Positions 1 through 10,699 of a stretch of 64,000 nt of DNA are shown here, piece by piece. The notes under the pieces were generated by a model that did no database searches, had not been told where the DNA came from, and saw only the letters and a program-made list of their open reading frames with translations. The translations under genes and the position numbers were made by a program. The stretch is from Puccinellia tenuiflora (lineage: Eukaryota > Streptophyta > Magnoliopsida > Poales > Poaceae), in NCBI GenBank assembly GCA_012064385.1, contig QRDG01001371.1:1-64000 (forward strand), read 5' to 3'. Each line of letters starts with the position of its first letter. The stretch's first letter is position 1.

Positions 1-2267
1 GCCACCGCGGCAGCCTTGTAGGCCGCTTGCGCAGCGTACAGGGCGTCCGAGACCACGCCGCGGATGACAATGGTGCCACCCGAGCCAGGGAGGTTGACGA
101 GGTTGTATGCGTGGTGGGTCACCGCCATGAACTTGGCGAGGGCGGGGTAGCCGAGTATGGCGTTGTAGGGTAGGCCGATGTGCGCGACGTCGAAGTCGAT
201 CAGCTCGGTGCGGTAGTTGGCCTGGGTGCCGAAAGTGACGACGAGCCTCACCTGCCCCAGAGGGGTGGTGAGACCCTCTGTCACTCCCGAGAAGGGCCTG
301 GTAGGCATGAGCCGTTCGTAGGGCACCTGCAGCTTCTCGAATGTCTCGACGGAGATGACGTTGAGGCCAGCACCCCCATCAATGAGCGTCTTAGAGACGG
401 CGATGTTGTTGATGGTGGGGGTGCAGACCAACGGGATGGTGCCAACGGTTGACGTGGACTTGGGGTGGTCGCCGGAGTCGAAAGTAATGGGGCACTGGGA
501 CCACTTGAGGGGCCTGGAGGCCTCGACTCCAGGGAGGGCTGCCGCGACCTCGCGAGCGAGTTGCTTGAAGTGGCGGTTGGAGCGAGGGGCCTGAGCCCCG
601 CCAAGGATACAAGCTGCCCCGCGAGGCTCCTGGTAGCCTTCGTCAGCCTCAGCAGGCAGGTTGTCGTTTGCGGGCTGGGCAGCGTTGGCCTGGGGGTTCT
701 GCTGGTAGTTGTCGTTGTAGTTGTTGTTCCAGCGTCGCCCCCCGCGGCCGCTGCGGCCTCCGCCGCGGCCTCCGCGGCCTCCGTTTGCCTCGCGAGCCTC
801 GCGAAGCCTCTTGATGTCGAAGCAGTCCTCGGTGGCGTGAGAGTGCCTGTTGTGGTAGATGTAGAAAGGGCGATCATCCTTCTTCTCAGGTCCTGCGGCT
901 GGAGTGGCAGCTTGGCGAGACTGCTTGGCGTCAGGCTCTGCCGCGAGGACCGCAGTAGTCTTGCGCTTCTCAGAGGATTTCTTCTTCTTGGACCCCTCGG
1001 TGGGGTCCCCTGGCTCGTTCTTGACGAACAAGCGGCCCTCTTCAGCCTTGGCGCACTTGTCCGCCAAGTCGAAAAGCTTGACGACGGTGGTGATGTTGTC
1101 GTGGATGCCGAGCTTCTCGAGCATCCGCACATCCGTGACCCCAGCCTGGAAGGCCGAAATGACCTGTGCGTCGGTGGCGTTGGGGATCTTGTTGCGCACT
1201 TGGCTAAAGCGCTGGATGTACTTGCGGAGGGTCTCGCCGGGCTTCTGACGCACGGCGCGGAGGTCGTTGTAGGTGAGGCCGCGCTCGTACGTGCCCTTGA
1301 AGTTGGCGACGAAGCACCGGCAGAGCTCCTCCCAAGAGTTGATGGACTCGGCGGGAAGGTTGGTGAGCCATGAGGACGCAGAGTCCTTGAGGGCCATGGG
1401 GAACCAGTTCGCCATGACCTTGTCGTCGCCCCCGGCGGCCTGGATGGCCAAAGAGTAGAGCTGCAGGAACTCCAGGGGGTTGTTCTTGCCGTCGTAGCGC
1501 GGAGGGAGGTCCGGCCTGAACTTGACCGGCCAGACGACGCGACGAAGGCTGCGAGTGAACGCGGCCGTCGTGCCGTAGGTGACCGTGCCGTTGGCAAGGG
1601 TGGCGCGGAGGTGGCGCCCGGCGGTGGCGACGTCCTGGACGGCGCGGTTGCGGCGTTCTTGCCCGCGCTCGATGCTCACGCATGCGTCCTCAGGGGCTCG
1701 CTGCACGATCTGGCAGTCATGCGGCGACGACGCGTGCGACGCAGCGCGGCCGTCGCGAGGAGGAGCCCCCGATGGAGCAGGTTGCGGTGCAGCCGGTGGA
1801 GCTGGAGCGGGTGCGGGATGGAGAGGAGGCGCGGGAGGTGCGCCGTGCGCCACGTCCCCCACGAGCGCAGAAGGAACCAGGGACCGAGACGGCGCGGGTA
1901 CCGCGGCGCGAGCGGCGCCGATGAGCTCGGCAACGCGGTTGAGCCAGCCCTCCTGAGCCGCCGGCGTGGGGCGGTACTGCAGCAGCTCCTGCGCCATGAG
2001 GAGCGCAGTCGCCGGGCTGGGCGCAGGGCGGCCCAGCGAGGAAGCAGCACGGTCCCGCGACGGGGGCAGGGAGGAGGCCTCCTCTTCGCCGAGGTCGTCC
2101 TCAGCGTGGTCGATGTCGTCGTCGTCAGGGTGCTCGACGCGGGGCTCGGGGTCGACACGGCGCTCCGGAGCAGAGCCCCCACGCGGGCGGCCACGCGGGC
2201 GGCCTGCGGGAGCGGTGGCGGCGCTAGCCGTCCGGCGAGCGAGACGTTCGGCACGAGAACCGGCCAT
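1..2267 (-). CDS. Ty3-gypsy gag-aspartic protease polyprotein, C-terminus off the window
   Basis: One frame stays open from ATG 2267 to the window edge (755 codons). It begins with a low-complexity Arg/Ala/Pro region of about 240 residues. The retrotransposon gag (capsid) domain follows, with RYDGKNNPLEFLQLY near residues 257-271 and a WEELCRCFVANFKGTYERG helix. A degenerate knuckle, YHNRHSHATEDC, lacks the first Cys of the usual CxxHxxxxHxxxxC. After a Gly/Arg-rich basic stretch comes a retropepsin domain with active site DGGAGLNVIS. These families make the capsid and the processing protease of a retrotransposon particle. The start lies 50 bp inside the PBS, as expected. Long open frames exist on the opposite strand and in another minus frame because the region is GC-rich; only this frame carries family motifs. 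Confidence 0.88.
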   Translation of the reverse strand, partial: MAGSRAERLARRTASAATAPAGRPRGRPRGGSAPERRVDPEPRVEHPDDDDIDHAEDDLGEEEASSLPPSRDRAASSLGRPAPSPATALLMAQELLQYRPTPAAQEGWLNRVAELIGAARAAVPAPSRSLVPSALVGDVAHGAPPAPPLHPAPAPAPPAAPQPAPSGAPPRDGRAASHASSPHDCQIVQRAPEDACVSIERGQERRNRAVQDVATAGRHLRATLANGTVTYGTTAAFTRSLRRVVWPVKFRPDLPPRYDGKNNPLEFLQLYSLAIQAAGGDDKVMANWFPMALKDSASSWLTNLPAESINSWEELCRCFVANFKGTYERGLTYNDLRAVRQKPGETLRKYIQRFSQVRNKIPNATDAQVISAFQAGVTDVRMLEKLGIHDNITTVVKLFDLADKCAKAEEGRLFVKNEPGDPTEGSKKKKSSEKRKTTAVLAAEPDAKQSRQAATPAAGPEKKDDRPFYIYHNRHSHATEDCFDIKRLREAREANGGRGGRGGGRSGRGGRRWNNNYNDNYQQNPQANAAQPANDNLPAEADEGYQEPRGAACILGGAQAPRSNRHFKQLAREVAAALPGVEASRPLKWSQCPITFDSGDHPKSTSTVGTIPLVCTPTINNIAVSKTLIDGGAGLNVISVETFEKLQVPYERLMPTRPFSGVTEGLTTPLGQVRLVVTFGTQANYRTELIDFDVAHIGLPYNAILGYPALAKFMAVTHHAYNLVNLPGSGGTIVIRGVVSDALYAAQAAYKAAAV

Positions 2268-2298
2268 GCCTGTGTCGAGGATGAAGATGCGCCTCAGC

Positions 2299-2316
2299 CC
2301 CCTACCTGGCGCGCCA
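2299..2316 (-). other. Primer-binding site of gypsy element 1
   Basis: Two bases after the LTR end, the minus strand reads TGGCGCGCCAGGTAGGGG. It starts with the TGG that pairs to a tRNA 3' CCA. This is the usual place for the minus-strand primer site. I could not assign the tRNA with certainty. Confidence 0.75.
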
Positions 2317-2318
2317 AA

Positions 2319-3398
2319 TGTCGGAGATTGTCCCCAGGAACTAGGGGTGTCTCCAAGGTATCGTGTAAGGGGCTGAACACGGAGTCAAACAGTCCACAAC
2401 GTGCTCCGGCGACGGTGCTCGTCAGGCTCGCGGCGGACGACACTGCAGAGATTGACACAACGGTATTACCCAGGTTCAGGGCCCTCTTGTGGAGGTAAAA
2501 CCCCTACGTCCTGCTATGGTGTATTGCACTGCTTGGAGAGTTTACAGTACAAGGAGAGAGCTTGCCGAGCTCGAGATGGCTAACAATGGCTACTGGTTGA
2601 TCTCCAGATCTAGGGTTTTAGGTAGGCTCCTGGACTAGAAAACCGAACCGAACCGAACCGAACCCTTTGCTTGGGCGTGCTCCTCCTCCTTTTATAGGCA
2701 TCCTGGGCCTCTTCTGCCCAAACATTTGGGCGGGAAGGGCTACCACATGGCGACGAAGGAGGAGGCACGGTGCACCGTAAAAGTGAGGTCTACCATAAAG
2801 GTGGAGCTCGTGGACGCGGTCCACGGCAGGAGAACAGCGTCACCAAAGCTGAAAAGGGGCACCGACCAGCTAGACAGCGGGCTGGCGCTTGCCGAGGTGG
2901 GAGGTGGCCCACGGTGACGTCGTCCTTGGAGCGTAGCTGCAGACTGTTCCCTTGTCACCAAAGAGGCAATACTCGTTGTCCGCTTTGCTTGGCTCCGCTT
3001 TGTTGACTGCTTTATACATGGAAACGGCAACTGCGGCGTCGTCGTCATCGCGCGTAAGCACACGCGTCACTCTACGCATGGCGCAGAGTCCATGTGCGCT
3101 CTGCCGCGGGGGCAGAGATGGCTTCACGAGGAAAACGCTTGGCGAGGCGAAAGGCCTCGCCAAGCCCTTCGGCTTGGTCCTTAGTAGAATTGCGGGCGGC
3201 GTCGGAGACGCCTTGTCGAAGAGCGATCCCTCGCCAAAGGAAAGAACCCTTGGCGAGAAGAAGAACCCTTCGCGAGGAGAGAAATCCTCGCGAAGCTCGC
3301 CAGGCTTGGAGAGCCTGGTCCTTAGCGAAAATCACCCGAGGAATCTTGTGGGCCCTGGCAGGCCGGCCCGTGGTATCCTGGTTTCCACTGTGCCGACA
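2319..3398 (-). repeat. 5' LTR of gypsy element 1
   Basis: The 1080-bp LTR is bounded by TG...CA with the 6-bp inverted ends TGTCGG/CCGACA. It contains an (AACCG)n tract near 2639-2664 and a minus-strand TATA box at 2690-2696. Its middle (about 3100-3330) holds many imperfect copies of a CGCGAAG/CTTGGCGAGG-like motif. The copy of this LTR at the other end of the element is outside the window. Confidence 0.85.
2690..2696 (-). promoter_or_regulatory. Probable TATA box inside the LTR
   Basis: The minus strand reads CTATAAAAGG here, inside the LTR and about 430 bp before the gag start. This fits the U3/R promoter of the element. No transcription start can be seen directly. Confidence 0.5.
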
Positions 3399-4669
3399 TA
3401 AGTAAAGAGCTCGGGTATAGAAATAACCGAGGCACGCGGAGACGAGGATATATTCCCGGGTTCCTCCTTGTTAAGGGAGTACGTCTCGTTGGAGGGGTGT
3501 GAGCTCGCCACAAGAGGCCTACTCAAGATGCCACAAAGGCCTCACCCTATTCTTCGATGAACCGCACCGAAGGGTTTGGTTCACCTTTCACTATCAGAAT
3601 CCTTCTAGGCGGAATCTGGAGCCTTTACACCACTAAGCTTGGGGCACGCATCCACAACCGAATTGGAGGCTCCCAAGAATCACCACAACACTGTCTAGGG
3701 TCCAATGACCCAAGAGTAACAAGCTCCCAACCTTCAATCCCACGAATCACCGTGGGGAGCACAACCCGATGCAACTAATGCAAAAGGCAAGAACACACCA
3801 AGTGGTCAAATTCTTCTTCCCAAAATCCAACCAAAGCAACTAATGCTATGGAGGGATTTAGGAGGAAGAACAAAGGAGAAACACCAAGAACTCCAAAATC
3901 TAGATCCAACGAGTTCCCCTCACTTAGAGGAGATTTTGTTTGGTGGAGTAGTGGATCTAGATCTCCTCTATTGTTTCCCTAAATTTGGGCAAGAATCATC
4001 GGAGGGAAGTGGAGGAATCGAGCTCTCAAAATGTTTAGCAATGGAGGAGAGAGAGCAAGAAAAAAGTGCTTATCTGAAAAATTGGGGAAGAACCCCTTTT
4101 TATATGGGCTCCAAAAATAGAGCCGTTGGGGACAAAAAAGCAGCTGCAGGCAGCCCGGCTTGGGGCCATCCAGCACCCGGCCAGGCCGACCGGAGCAGCC
4201 CAACAGCAGCGAACGAAGCAGCTATCGATCGGTAAAAAAAAAGTAGTGCAGCAAGCAGCGAAGGAAACCGGCAGACGGGCCGGCCTGCCCCCCGGCCTGG
4301 GACCGGCCAGGCAGCGAGCTGGGACCGGCCAGGCAGCGAGCTCGTCCCGGTCTGGGGCCGGCCAGGCCGGCCTGGCACCTTTTTTTCATTTCCTTTTTAA
4401 AATTATGTCTAATAAAAACTCCGAGAATAAAACCGCAATAACTTTCGCCCACGAACTCCGTTTTCGATAATCTTGGACTCGTTGGAATCGTCACAACGAG
4501 CACTACAAGAATATGCAGAGAAACATCATAGTCCAAGAATATATTATAAAAACAAATAGGGAAAGGTAAACACTCTCTTTTGCAAACCGGAAAACCATAA
4601 CTATTGCAAATGAAGTCCAAATTGCGTGAAACTAATTTTGTTGAAAAGAGGATGACAAGTGCTAACCTT
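3399..4669 (-). repeat. Ty1-copia LTR remnant, copy A
   Basis: This sequence matches the copia LTRs at 23658-25005 and 33319-34665 throughout, including a GC-rich patch of GGCC/CCGG palindromes (about 4140-4375). It is shortened twice. The left side is cut by gypsy element 1 at 3398. The U3 side stops at about 4669, where the complete LTR (23430-25501) continues for roughly 500 bp more. About 76 bp of the GC-rich patch are missing relative to copy B. Open frames inside it are not conserved with any family and are taken as non-coding. Confidence 0.82.
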
Positions 4670-4775
4670 TTGCAAGGACGACGTCGAGGCTGAGGGAGAG
4701 CGCGCGCTGGAGGATGGCGAGCGCGCGCCGTCCGGGAAGGATCGCAGCGTGGACGGCACCGATGGCGTGAGCCAT
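4662..4775 (-). pseudogene. Truncated conserved ORF (starts MAHAIGAV), copy P-A
   Basis: A 37-codon minus frame begins MAHAIGAVHAAILPGRRALA and runs into the copia LTR junction, where it stops. The same start and the next 30 residues, with conservative changes, occur in P-B (34771), Q-A (15177) and Q-B (55065). The peptide is rich in Ala, Leu and Arg and has almost no acidic residues, like an organelle-targeting leader, but I recognise no family. The upstream sequence is also open in this frame. It could be a broken first exon or chance conservation of recently duplicated GC-rich DNA. Confidence 0.3.
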
Positions 4776-6300
4776 CGCTCGCCGGAGAAGAGACGGCCCT
4801 CCGGGCGGCGCGTCGGCGCGCCAGTGCCTCCTCGCCATGGCTGCAGCCGCAAGGGCTCTCCTCTCCTTCTTGGAGCTGAGGTACGGCAACAGGCGCCGCA
4901 GAACACACAGATGGCGGAGGAGGAGGCCGTCTCCGAGCGCCACCGCGCTCCGAAGCAGGTCGCGGAGGACGCGCTGGAGGCGCCCTCCCTGGAGCGCCGT
5001 CTCCACGGCTCTCTGATGCATCCGTTGTGGCATCCACACCATTGCCGACCTTCCCCACTTCTTGGCCGGTCTTGAGGTTCTTGGATTCTTGGCCGAGCTT
5101 CTTGGGTTCTTGGCTGCGGTTCTTGCTCTGCTTGAGTTGGCCGGCCTCGATAGAACAGCTAGAGTCGGTCGATTTGATTGAACTAATGTTCGATGGGGGC
5201 GGCGGTGGCAGTTCTTGGCGACGGGGGAGGCGAGTTGGATGGGGAGCGGCGAAGCTTCCGGTGGAAGGAAGTGGCGAGGAGGGGACGGGGAATCGAGAGA
5301 AGGGGAGGGAACCACTAGCGATTGCTATATCGTCCGCGCCGCCTGAACGGGCCCCTCTACTGGGCCGACCCATTTAAGAGGGGTTTTCTTTTTCTGTTTC
5401 AGTTTCTTTTTTCTTTTATGTTTTCTATTTTTTTCTTTTACCCTATTTTCTGTTTCTTTTCGTTTTATTTATTTTCCAGTTTTTTTCCTAATGTGTGTCC
5501 ATGTGTAAATAAAAAATGTACCTCTTTTTCCAAAAAAATCACCGTTCAAAAAATGAGCCACATCATGTTTAGACAGTGAAGAAGGAGGTCGTCGACAGCC
5601 CCAAAGTAGGTGGAGGACACCGCGTTGGGGGAGCCCTCTGTGGTGCGCCGTTACAATGGCTCCCCCGGTTCTTGGTCTCCAGGCCATCAATATCCGCCGC
5701 TTCTTTCTCCTCGGGGATCTTCTTGGTCGACGTCCCAATGGCTCCCCCGGTTCTTGGTCTCCTGGCCATCAATAGCCGCCACTTCTTGCTCATTGCGGAT
5801 GTTCTTGGTCGACATCACAACGGCTCCCCCAGTTCTTGGTCTCCTGGCCATCAATAGCCACCGCTTCTTGCTCCTCGGGGATGTTCTTGGTCGATTCTTC
5901 CAATTCTTGCCTTGAAGTTCTTGGTCTGCTGGTTCGGTTTTTGGGATTGATTTCTTGGTCGGGGATCGAGAGAAGAAGGGGAGAAAACCATCGAGTCATA
6001 TTTCGTCCGCGCCGTCTAAAGGGCCCCTCAACTGGGTCGACCCATATAAGCGATTTTTTCTTCTTTGATTTTTTTCTTTCATGATTTCTCCTTTTTTATT
6101 TTACCATAATTTTTTTTGTTTCTTTTCGTTTTCTTTTTTTTCTTTTTCCCAAATGTGTCCATGTGTAAGTAAAACAATGTTCATCGTTCAAAAAATATTC
6201 ACTAGGTCGAAGAAATCATGTGGTTTCAGAACTGTTTTCACGAGTTTCGAAAAATATTTATAGGTGAAGTAAAATAAAAAATGGTCATGTAAAAGCTTTA
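4670..6300. repeat. Segment P, copy A: truncated homologue of segment Q
   Basis: The sequence from CAAGGACGAC (about 4672) to about 6010 is homologous to 15076-16264 (Q, copy A) and to the Q halves in copy B. It is near-identical to P in copy B (34666-36290). P looks like the 5' end of a minus-strand gene unit cut off by the copia LTR, because Q continues past this point towards the cysteine-rich exons and P does not. It contains the 82-bp tandem repeat at 5655-5900 and T-rich tracts near 5385-5480 and 6050-6150. Confidence 0.75.
5655..5900. repeat. 82-bp tandem repeat, three copies
   Basis: GGCTCCCCCGGTTCTTGGTC, or its one-mismatch variant, recurs at 5658, 5740 and 5822, with a spacing of exactly 82 bp. 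Each unit continues through CCATCAATAGCC and TTCTTGGTCGA. The same three-copy array is in copy B (from about 35650), and a two-copy form is in segment Q (about 16000-16140), so the array predates the A/B duplication. Confidence 0.85.
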
Positions 6301-8315
6301 TTCAAAATAACGACACCAGCTTGAAGTCTGATGGCAAGGAAGTGTGGCTTAGAGCCAAGCCATCTACCCGACACCATCAATCAATGTGAAAGCAAACTTA
6401 GCACAACCTTAATACATGTTGGATAACAAAAGAAGGAAACTATGAGCTAGCTCTCCAAAAACAAAAATGCGCCACATCATGTTGGATAACAAAAGAAGTC
6501 CCACCCCTCCCTGTTGGTGGACTTGTTAAGAACACACTTTTGTTCTGGAGCAATTGGGTTCAATGAACTGGCATTTCAACAAATAAACCATAGCAGGCTG
6601 ATGGTAGCACTCGTACTCGTAGCAAGTACCAATCATCAAAACAGGAATGTTTCATCTGAGATGTGCACTGTTTGATTCCATTAGTATTCCCAACAAATGA
6701 AATCAGTTCAACCAATGTAAAAAATTCAATCCCATATCTTCTGAAGTACCATTGTGCAGGAAAAAAACAATCAGTAATTGTTGAAAAGCACTCCTTCCTG
6801 TTTGATGCCCGACCACACAACTGGATTCATTCAGTTATACTGAAAATATCTTTATAAAACCTGCCACTCCACGCCTCCTGGCGACCTTCACCGGCAAACA
6901 AGGCTTCGATAACCAAACTGCTGGCTTCGCAGGCAAACGGAGATCTTTGAGATGCAGCAGTGTTGTTGCAGGAGCAGGATGAGAACATCATCACTATCAT
7001 CTCCACAAGCTTCGTCACCAGCATCAAAAGGGTTTCCCTGGTAATATATTGCCAGAGCATAAATCAGCCAAAAAACGGAACAAATATTACTTGCACATTA
7101 GCATGAACATCTAGTGTCCCATGTTTTTGTAAACACCTAGAAACTTCAGACTTAGTCATCAAGGAAGCAATAGAACCGAGAAACTAAAACATACTAATTA
7201 TATCATTTACAAATACGAAATTTGAATTGAAATTGATGGTATCAGCAAAACATTAGAACCGAGAAAATATTACAGGCCAAGTATTGTTGATTCCATTACA
7301 GCCAAGATTATGTTAAAAGAGAGAGGAAAATGATGTTTAGAATGTCAGTATGTCACAAAATACAGAATTATTTTAAAAAAATAATCATATATCTTATGAG
7401 ATTGACCCCGCCCCTTGGCAAGAATGATATAACAACCAGGAAGTTCACTGTTTAGGTACAAAACAGAGCTGAAGTGTTTTCCAAATAACACCAAGATGTA
7501 ACCAACATTACAAAATGGATCATTAGTAAACTAATCGAATTTCAGGTAATGTTTTTATCTAGTTTGCTAGCTCTTTTTTTACTGCCATTGCTAGTTTATG
7601 GAGCCAGACCATTTATTGAGTTTATCGGTCACCATAGTGGCCTTTGATTTCTAGCTACTTAAGTGACTTCCTCGGAAATGAGGTCAGACAAACATCATCC
7701 TCATGTCCGCCACTGGCCCCCGAGTTTGTCTCCCACCAACAATAGAGTCCCTTCCAGCCCCATGCATCCATATCCACTTCTCGATGCGCCACCGACGCCC
7801 CACTATTTGCCTCCCTCTCCTCGCCGGCGAGATGTAGGCGTGTAGATGAGTACCGCCACATCCCCGCTACGAAGTGAAAGAAGTGGCACCCCTAAAAAAA
7901 CGACCACGAGACGGGCTCCTCTTCGGACACCTGCACGCACTGAGTGTTGGTACACAAGCGACTAAAACTTAAGCACAAAATGGTGTCAGATCTCTCCCAC
8001 TGGATACCCACTTCGAAGAAACTAAGAATAAGAAAAAAATAAAAATTGAAAAGGTGAAGAAAAATTCTCCAGTCACTTCACCACTCCCGGTCCTAGGATT
8101 GTTGTGTGTGTGTGTTTGTGGGGGGGGGGGGGGGGGGGATTAGTATCTGGGCCCTAGAAAAATAAAAATACTCCTAATAGTTTATATATGTGTAAGTTTT
8201 TTTTTAGAATTTTAAGTTTTATTAGTTAAAAACTAGTTTAAGCGCATATAGCTAATAAAAAGGCCGAGCTAACTAACAAACCCAAATCAAAGAAGAAAAT
8301 AGGCCCAAGTAGGAA
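6301..8315. other. Gene-free flank between P and the F-box gene, copy A
   Basis: No supported gene. The tract is AT-rich and nearly identical to 36291-38288 in copy B. A minus-strand stretch at about 6890-7040 follows an acceptor-like TATTACCAG and is open in two frames in both copies, so it could be a terminal exon of a lost gene; the evidence is weak. A run of 20 G (8120-8139) is 13 G long in copy B. Confidence 0.5.
8120..8139. repeat. Poly-G run
   Basis: Twenty consecutive G follow a TG-rich microsatellite. The equivalent run in copy B (38103-38115) has 13 G, so the tract is length-variable. Runs like this are also prone to assembly and sequencing error. Confidence 0.8.
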
Positions 8316-8324
8316 CCCTTCGTC

Positions 8325-8735
8325 GGAAAACTCGCAGGTGAGCCCGAGCTCACCTGCACCCTCGGATTTCGCAAAATTCAAAAAATAGTAAAACTTTTCG
8401 AAAAATTCTGAAAAAAATGGGGTGCATATGTATACAAGTTCTTCACATCCGTGCAAATTTTTAGAATAAAATGACATTCTATGCGCTCTGTGCAAAAAAG
8501 ACAAAATAAGACATTGAAAACATGTGTATTCAAATTTTTTTCTGACAACTCGGGTTGTCTTTTTTGCACAGACCATATGAAATATCATTTGATTATGAGA
8601 ATTTACACGAGTGTGAATAACTTGTATACATATGTACCCAATTTTTTCCAGATTTTTTTTTCATGTTTCACTATTTTTTGAATTTCGCGAGAAAAAAAGG
8701 GTGTAGGTGTGCCCGGGCACTGTTCGTCCGCACTC
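8325..8735. mobile_element. Foldback-type Mutator-like small element with 9-bp TSD
   Basis: The 411-bp element is flanked by perfect 9-bp repeats CCCTTCGTC (8316-8324 and 8736-8744). Its two halves are long imperfect inverted repeats: the left half, with GCATATGTATACAAGTTCTT and CTGTGCAAAAAAGAC, is mirrored on the right as AAGAC...GCACAG and AACTTGTATACATATG. The ends, GGTGAGCCCGAGCTCACC and GTGTGCCCGGGCAC, also pair imperfectly. A 9-bp TSD is typical of Mutator-superfamily elements. There is no coding capacity, so it would be moved in trans. It is absent from copy B. Confidence 0.82.
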
Positions 8736-9124
8736 CCCTTCGTCCTCTTCCCCACGATGGGATGCCACGCACACTAACTATCGACCATGGACCTCCTCCG
8801 CCGCTGACATAGGAGCTCCTCCGCCGCTGCATCTACCACCAGGGCAGGCCCCCTTGATTTCGGGTGCCCGGGGAGGCTGGTCCTCAGGGTCGGGCACCCT
8901 CATCCCGTCGCGACCAGCCGCCGCGGACGGCGGCGCGAAGCCGGGTCTCCCTCCTCCCAGCTGCTGGCCGTTCCGTCGCCGGTTGCTCCGCCCCTTCTAG
9001 TTCCCTCGTGTCGCCTGCCAGCCGGACTCGGACCAATTCCTGCACAAGTCCGGATCTTCCCTGGACTCGGATCTGTTTCTCCTATTCGAACTCGGACTGT
9101 GGCCTCCTCGGCTGGTGATTGATC

Positions 9125-9132
9125 TATATAAA
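9125..9132 (+). promoter_or_regulatory. TATA box of F-box gene A
   Basis: TATATAAA lies 60-67 bp upstream of the ATG at 9192, a normal spacing for a plant promoter with a short leader. It is conserved at the same offset in copy B (45527). The whole region from 8745 to the ATG appears identical in the two copies. Confidence 0.65.
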
Positions 9133-9191
9133 GTATTTCGGCCTTCTGAGTTCCCCTCAGCTTTGCAGACAGACCCTGACCTGCTGCCCCC

Positions 9192-10583
9192 ATGGAGTTA
9201 AGTAGCCTCACCTCGATAATGAGCTTAGGGAGCCTAGCTCTAGAACGGACCAATTTGTGCTCCCTAAGCTTCAGAGTTTTTCAGAAGCTGCTCGGCTTCA
9301 CCCCCCGTTCGCTGGAGAAATTCTGCAAAGATTATGTTCATCCACCATCGACCGAGACTATCGTGGGCACATTGCTGCCAGAGCTGCCTCAGGACGTCTT
9401 GATGGGTATCTTTGCCACCCTTGAGATCCCTGACCTTGTATATGCCGGCGCCGTCTGCCCCTCCTGGCGATCGGCGTATACCACCATACGAAGCCTTGGG
9501 CAGTATAAGCTAGCGCAGACGCCGTGCCTCCTCTATACCTCTGAATCTGCTGGTGATAGTGTTGCTTGCCTCTACAGCCTCACTGCGAAGAGATCGTACA
9601 AGTTAACTCTTCCGGACCCACCAATCCGCACCAGGTGTTTGATCGGCTCCTCTCATGGCTGGCTCATTACTGTTGATGAGAGGTCTGAGATGCATCTCCT
9701 CAATCCCATCACGTGTGAACAGATTGCTCTACCTTCAGTGATCACCCTCGAGCCGGTGAAGCCCATCTTCGACGAGTACGGTGCTCTCCACAAGTATGAG
9801 TTCTCGTGCCGCACACGTGGTTATGACATACCGTCCATCTTTGCTCTTGACAAGCTGCGGGATATACTCCACTATAAGGCTTTTGTGTTCCCTGATACAT
9901 CCACGGGAAGCTACATTGTGGTGCTCATCCACAATTCAAATTTCCAGCTCTCTTTTGCAAGAGCAGGGGATGATAAGTGGACCTGGCTGCCGCCTCACAA
10001 AAACTATAGTGATTGCATTTACAAGGATGGCCTGTTGTATGCTGTGTCTACAATGGGAGAACTTCACGCCTTTGATCTTAGTGGCCCTGTAGCTGCAATG
10101 ACGGCAATTATCAGCATACCCAAGAAGCATGAATACCAGTACCCGTACATTGTTCAGGCTCCATGGGGTGGTCTGCTGTTCATTTGGAGAATCTTTGAAG
10201 ATTATGAAGTTGAACCTGATCCTGGGGAATCTGTGTTTTGGAAAACTACAAAGTTCAGAATATATGAAGTTGAAGCTGCGGGGGGTGAATTTAAGAGAAT
10301 CAACTGCTTGCCTGACCATATTTTGTTTCTTGGGCATAATCAGTCACTCTGTCTCAGTGCTGAAGAATATCCGTCTCTCAGGGCAAATCATGCCTACTTT
10401 ACTGATGATAATCTGTTGTGGACACTGGGATTTAAGAACATTCCTACTGATATGGGAACTCTCAACCTGGATGATAACAGCAAGGAGGAACTTGTGTCTC
10501 CACAGCTTTGGTCCAACTTTCCGGCTCCTGTTTGGATTACACCTGATCTTAGAAAGATGAACTTGGTTTCACGGGAGGATTGA
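9192..10583 (+). CDS. F-box protein with DUF295 domain, copy A
   Basis: A single-exon frame of 463 codons. The N-terminus is basic and hydrophobic. An F-box follows at about residues 62-100 (LPELPQDVLMGIFATLEIPD, then the conserved CPSWR). Residues from about 120 to 430 look like a DUF295 beta-propeller-like domain (SHGWL, LLNPITCEQIALPS, PWGGLLF motifs). F-box proteins usually recruit substrates to SCF ubiquitin ligases through Skp1; DUF295 members form a very large, fast-evolving grass family, mostly of unknown target. A TATA box and an AATAAA frame the gene. It is intact and has an equally intact duplicate at 45594-46991. The first 158 residues are identical between the two; almost all differences lie after that. 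The target is unknown. Confidence 0.9.
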   Translation: MELSSLTSIMSLGSLALERTNLCSLSFRVFQKLLGFTPRSLEKFCKDYVHPPSTETIVGTLLPELPQDVLMGIFATLEIPDLVYAGAVCPSWRSAYTTIRSLGQYKLAQTPCLLYTSESAGDSVACLYSLTAKRSYKLTLPDPPIRTRCLIGSSHGWLITVDERSEMHLLNPITCEQIALPSVITLEPVKPIFDEYGALHKYEFSCRTRGYDIPSIFALDKLRDILHYKAFVFPDTSTGSYIVVLIHNSNFQLSFARAGDDKWTWLPPHKNYSDCIYKDGLLYAVSTMGELHAFDLSGPVAAMTAIISIPKKHEYQYPYIVQAPWGGLLFIWRIFEDYEVEPDPGESVFWKTTKFRIYEVEAAGGEFKRINCLPDHILFLGHNQSLCLSAEEYPSLRANHAYFTDDNLLWTLGFKNIPTDMGTLNLDDNSKEELVSPQLWSNFPAPVWITPDLRKMNLVSRED

Positions 10584-10699
10584 AAAATGGTTCAATGAGC
10601 TAGCACTTGGGTCGTTTGCTAGGTTATTGCTGTTCCTAGAGAAAGTCACTCATGTGACCACTTGGACCCCATCTGCACACACTAGTTTCGACCCAGTTG

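Larger units (their letters stand above)
1..3398 (-). mobile_element. Ty3-gypsy LTR retrotransposon 1, partial (5' LTR, PBS, gag-protease)
   Basis: On the minus strand the order is a 1080-bp LTR (3398 to 2319), a primer-binding site and a gag-protease frame that runs off the window. The LTR ends are the inverted pair TGTCGG/CCGACA. The right flank, TAAGT (3399-3403), continues directly into a copia LTR. The uninterrupted version of that site is seen at 23658-23662 and 33319-33323, so this element is nested in the copia LTR and TAAGT is the likely target-site duplication; its partner copy is outside the window. RT, integrase and the 3' LTR are not visible. Confidence 0.9.

Noticed and set aside
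281..1597. 438-codon minus ORF and 302-codon plus ORF over the gypsy gag
   Set aside because: Ser/Pro/Arg-rich shadows of the gag frame, which alone carries capsid and protease motifs.
4222..5373. 383-codon minus ORF across the copia LTR and segment P
   Set aside because: It crosses the LTR/host junction, is GC-rich and has no family motif; length comes from base composition.
5655..5900. CRISPR-like spaced repeats
   Set aside because: The 82-bp units are contiguous tandem repeats in a plant genome, with no unique spacers.
8120..8139. G-run as a G-quadruplex regulatory element
   Set aside because: A homopolymer of variable length between copies; more likely a slippage tract or sequencing artefact.
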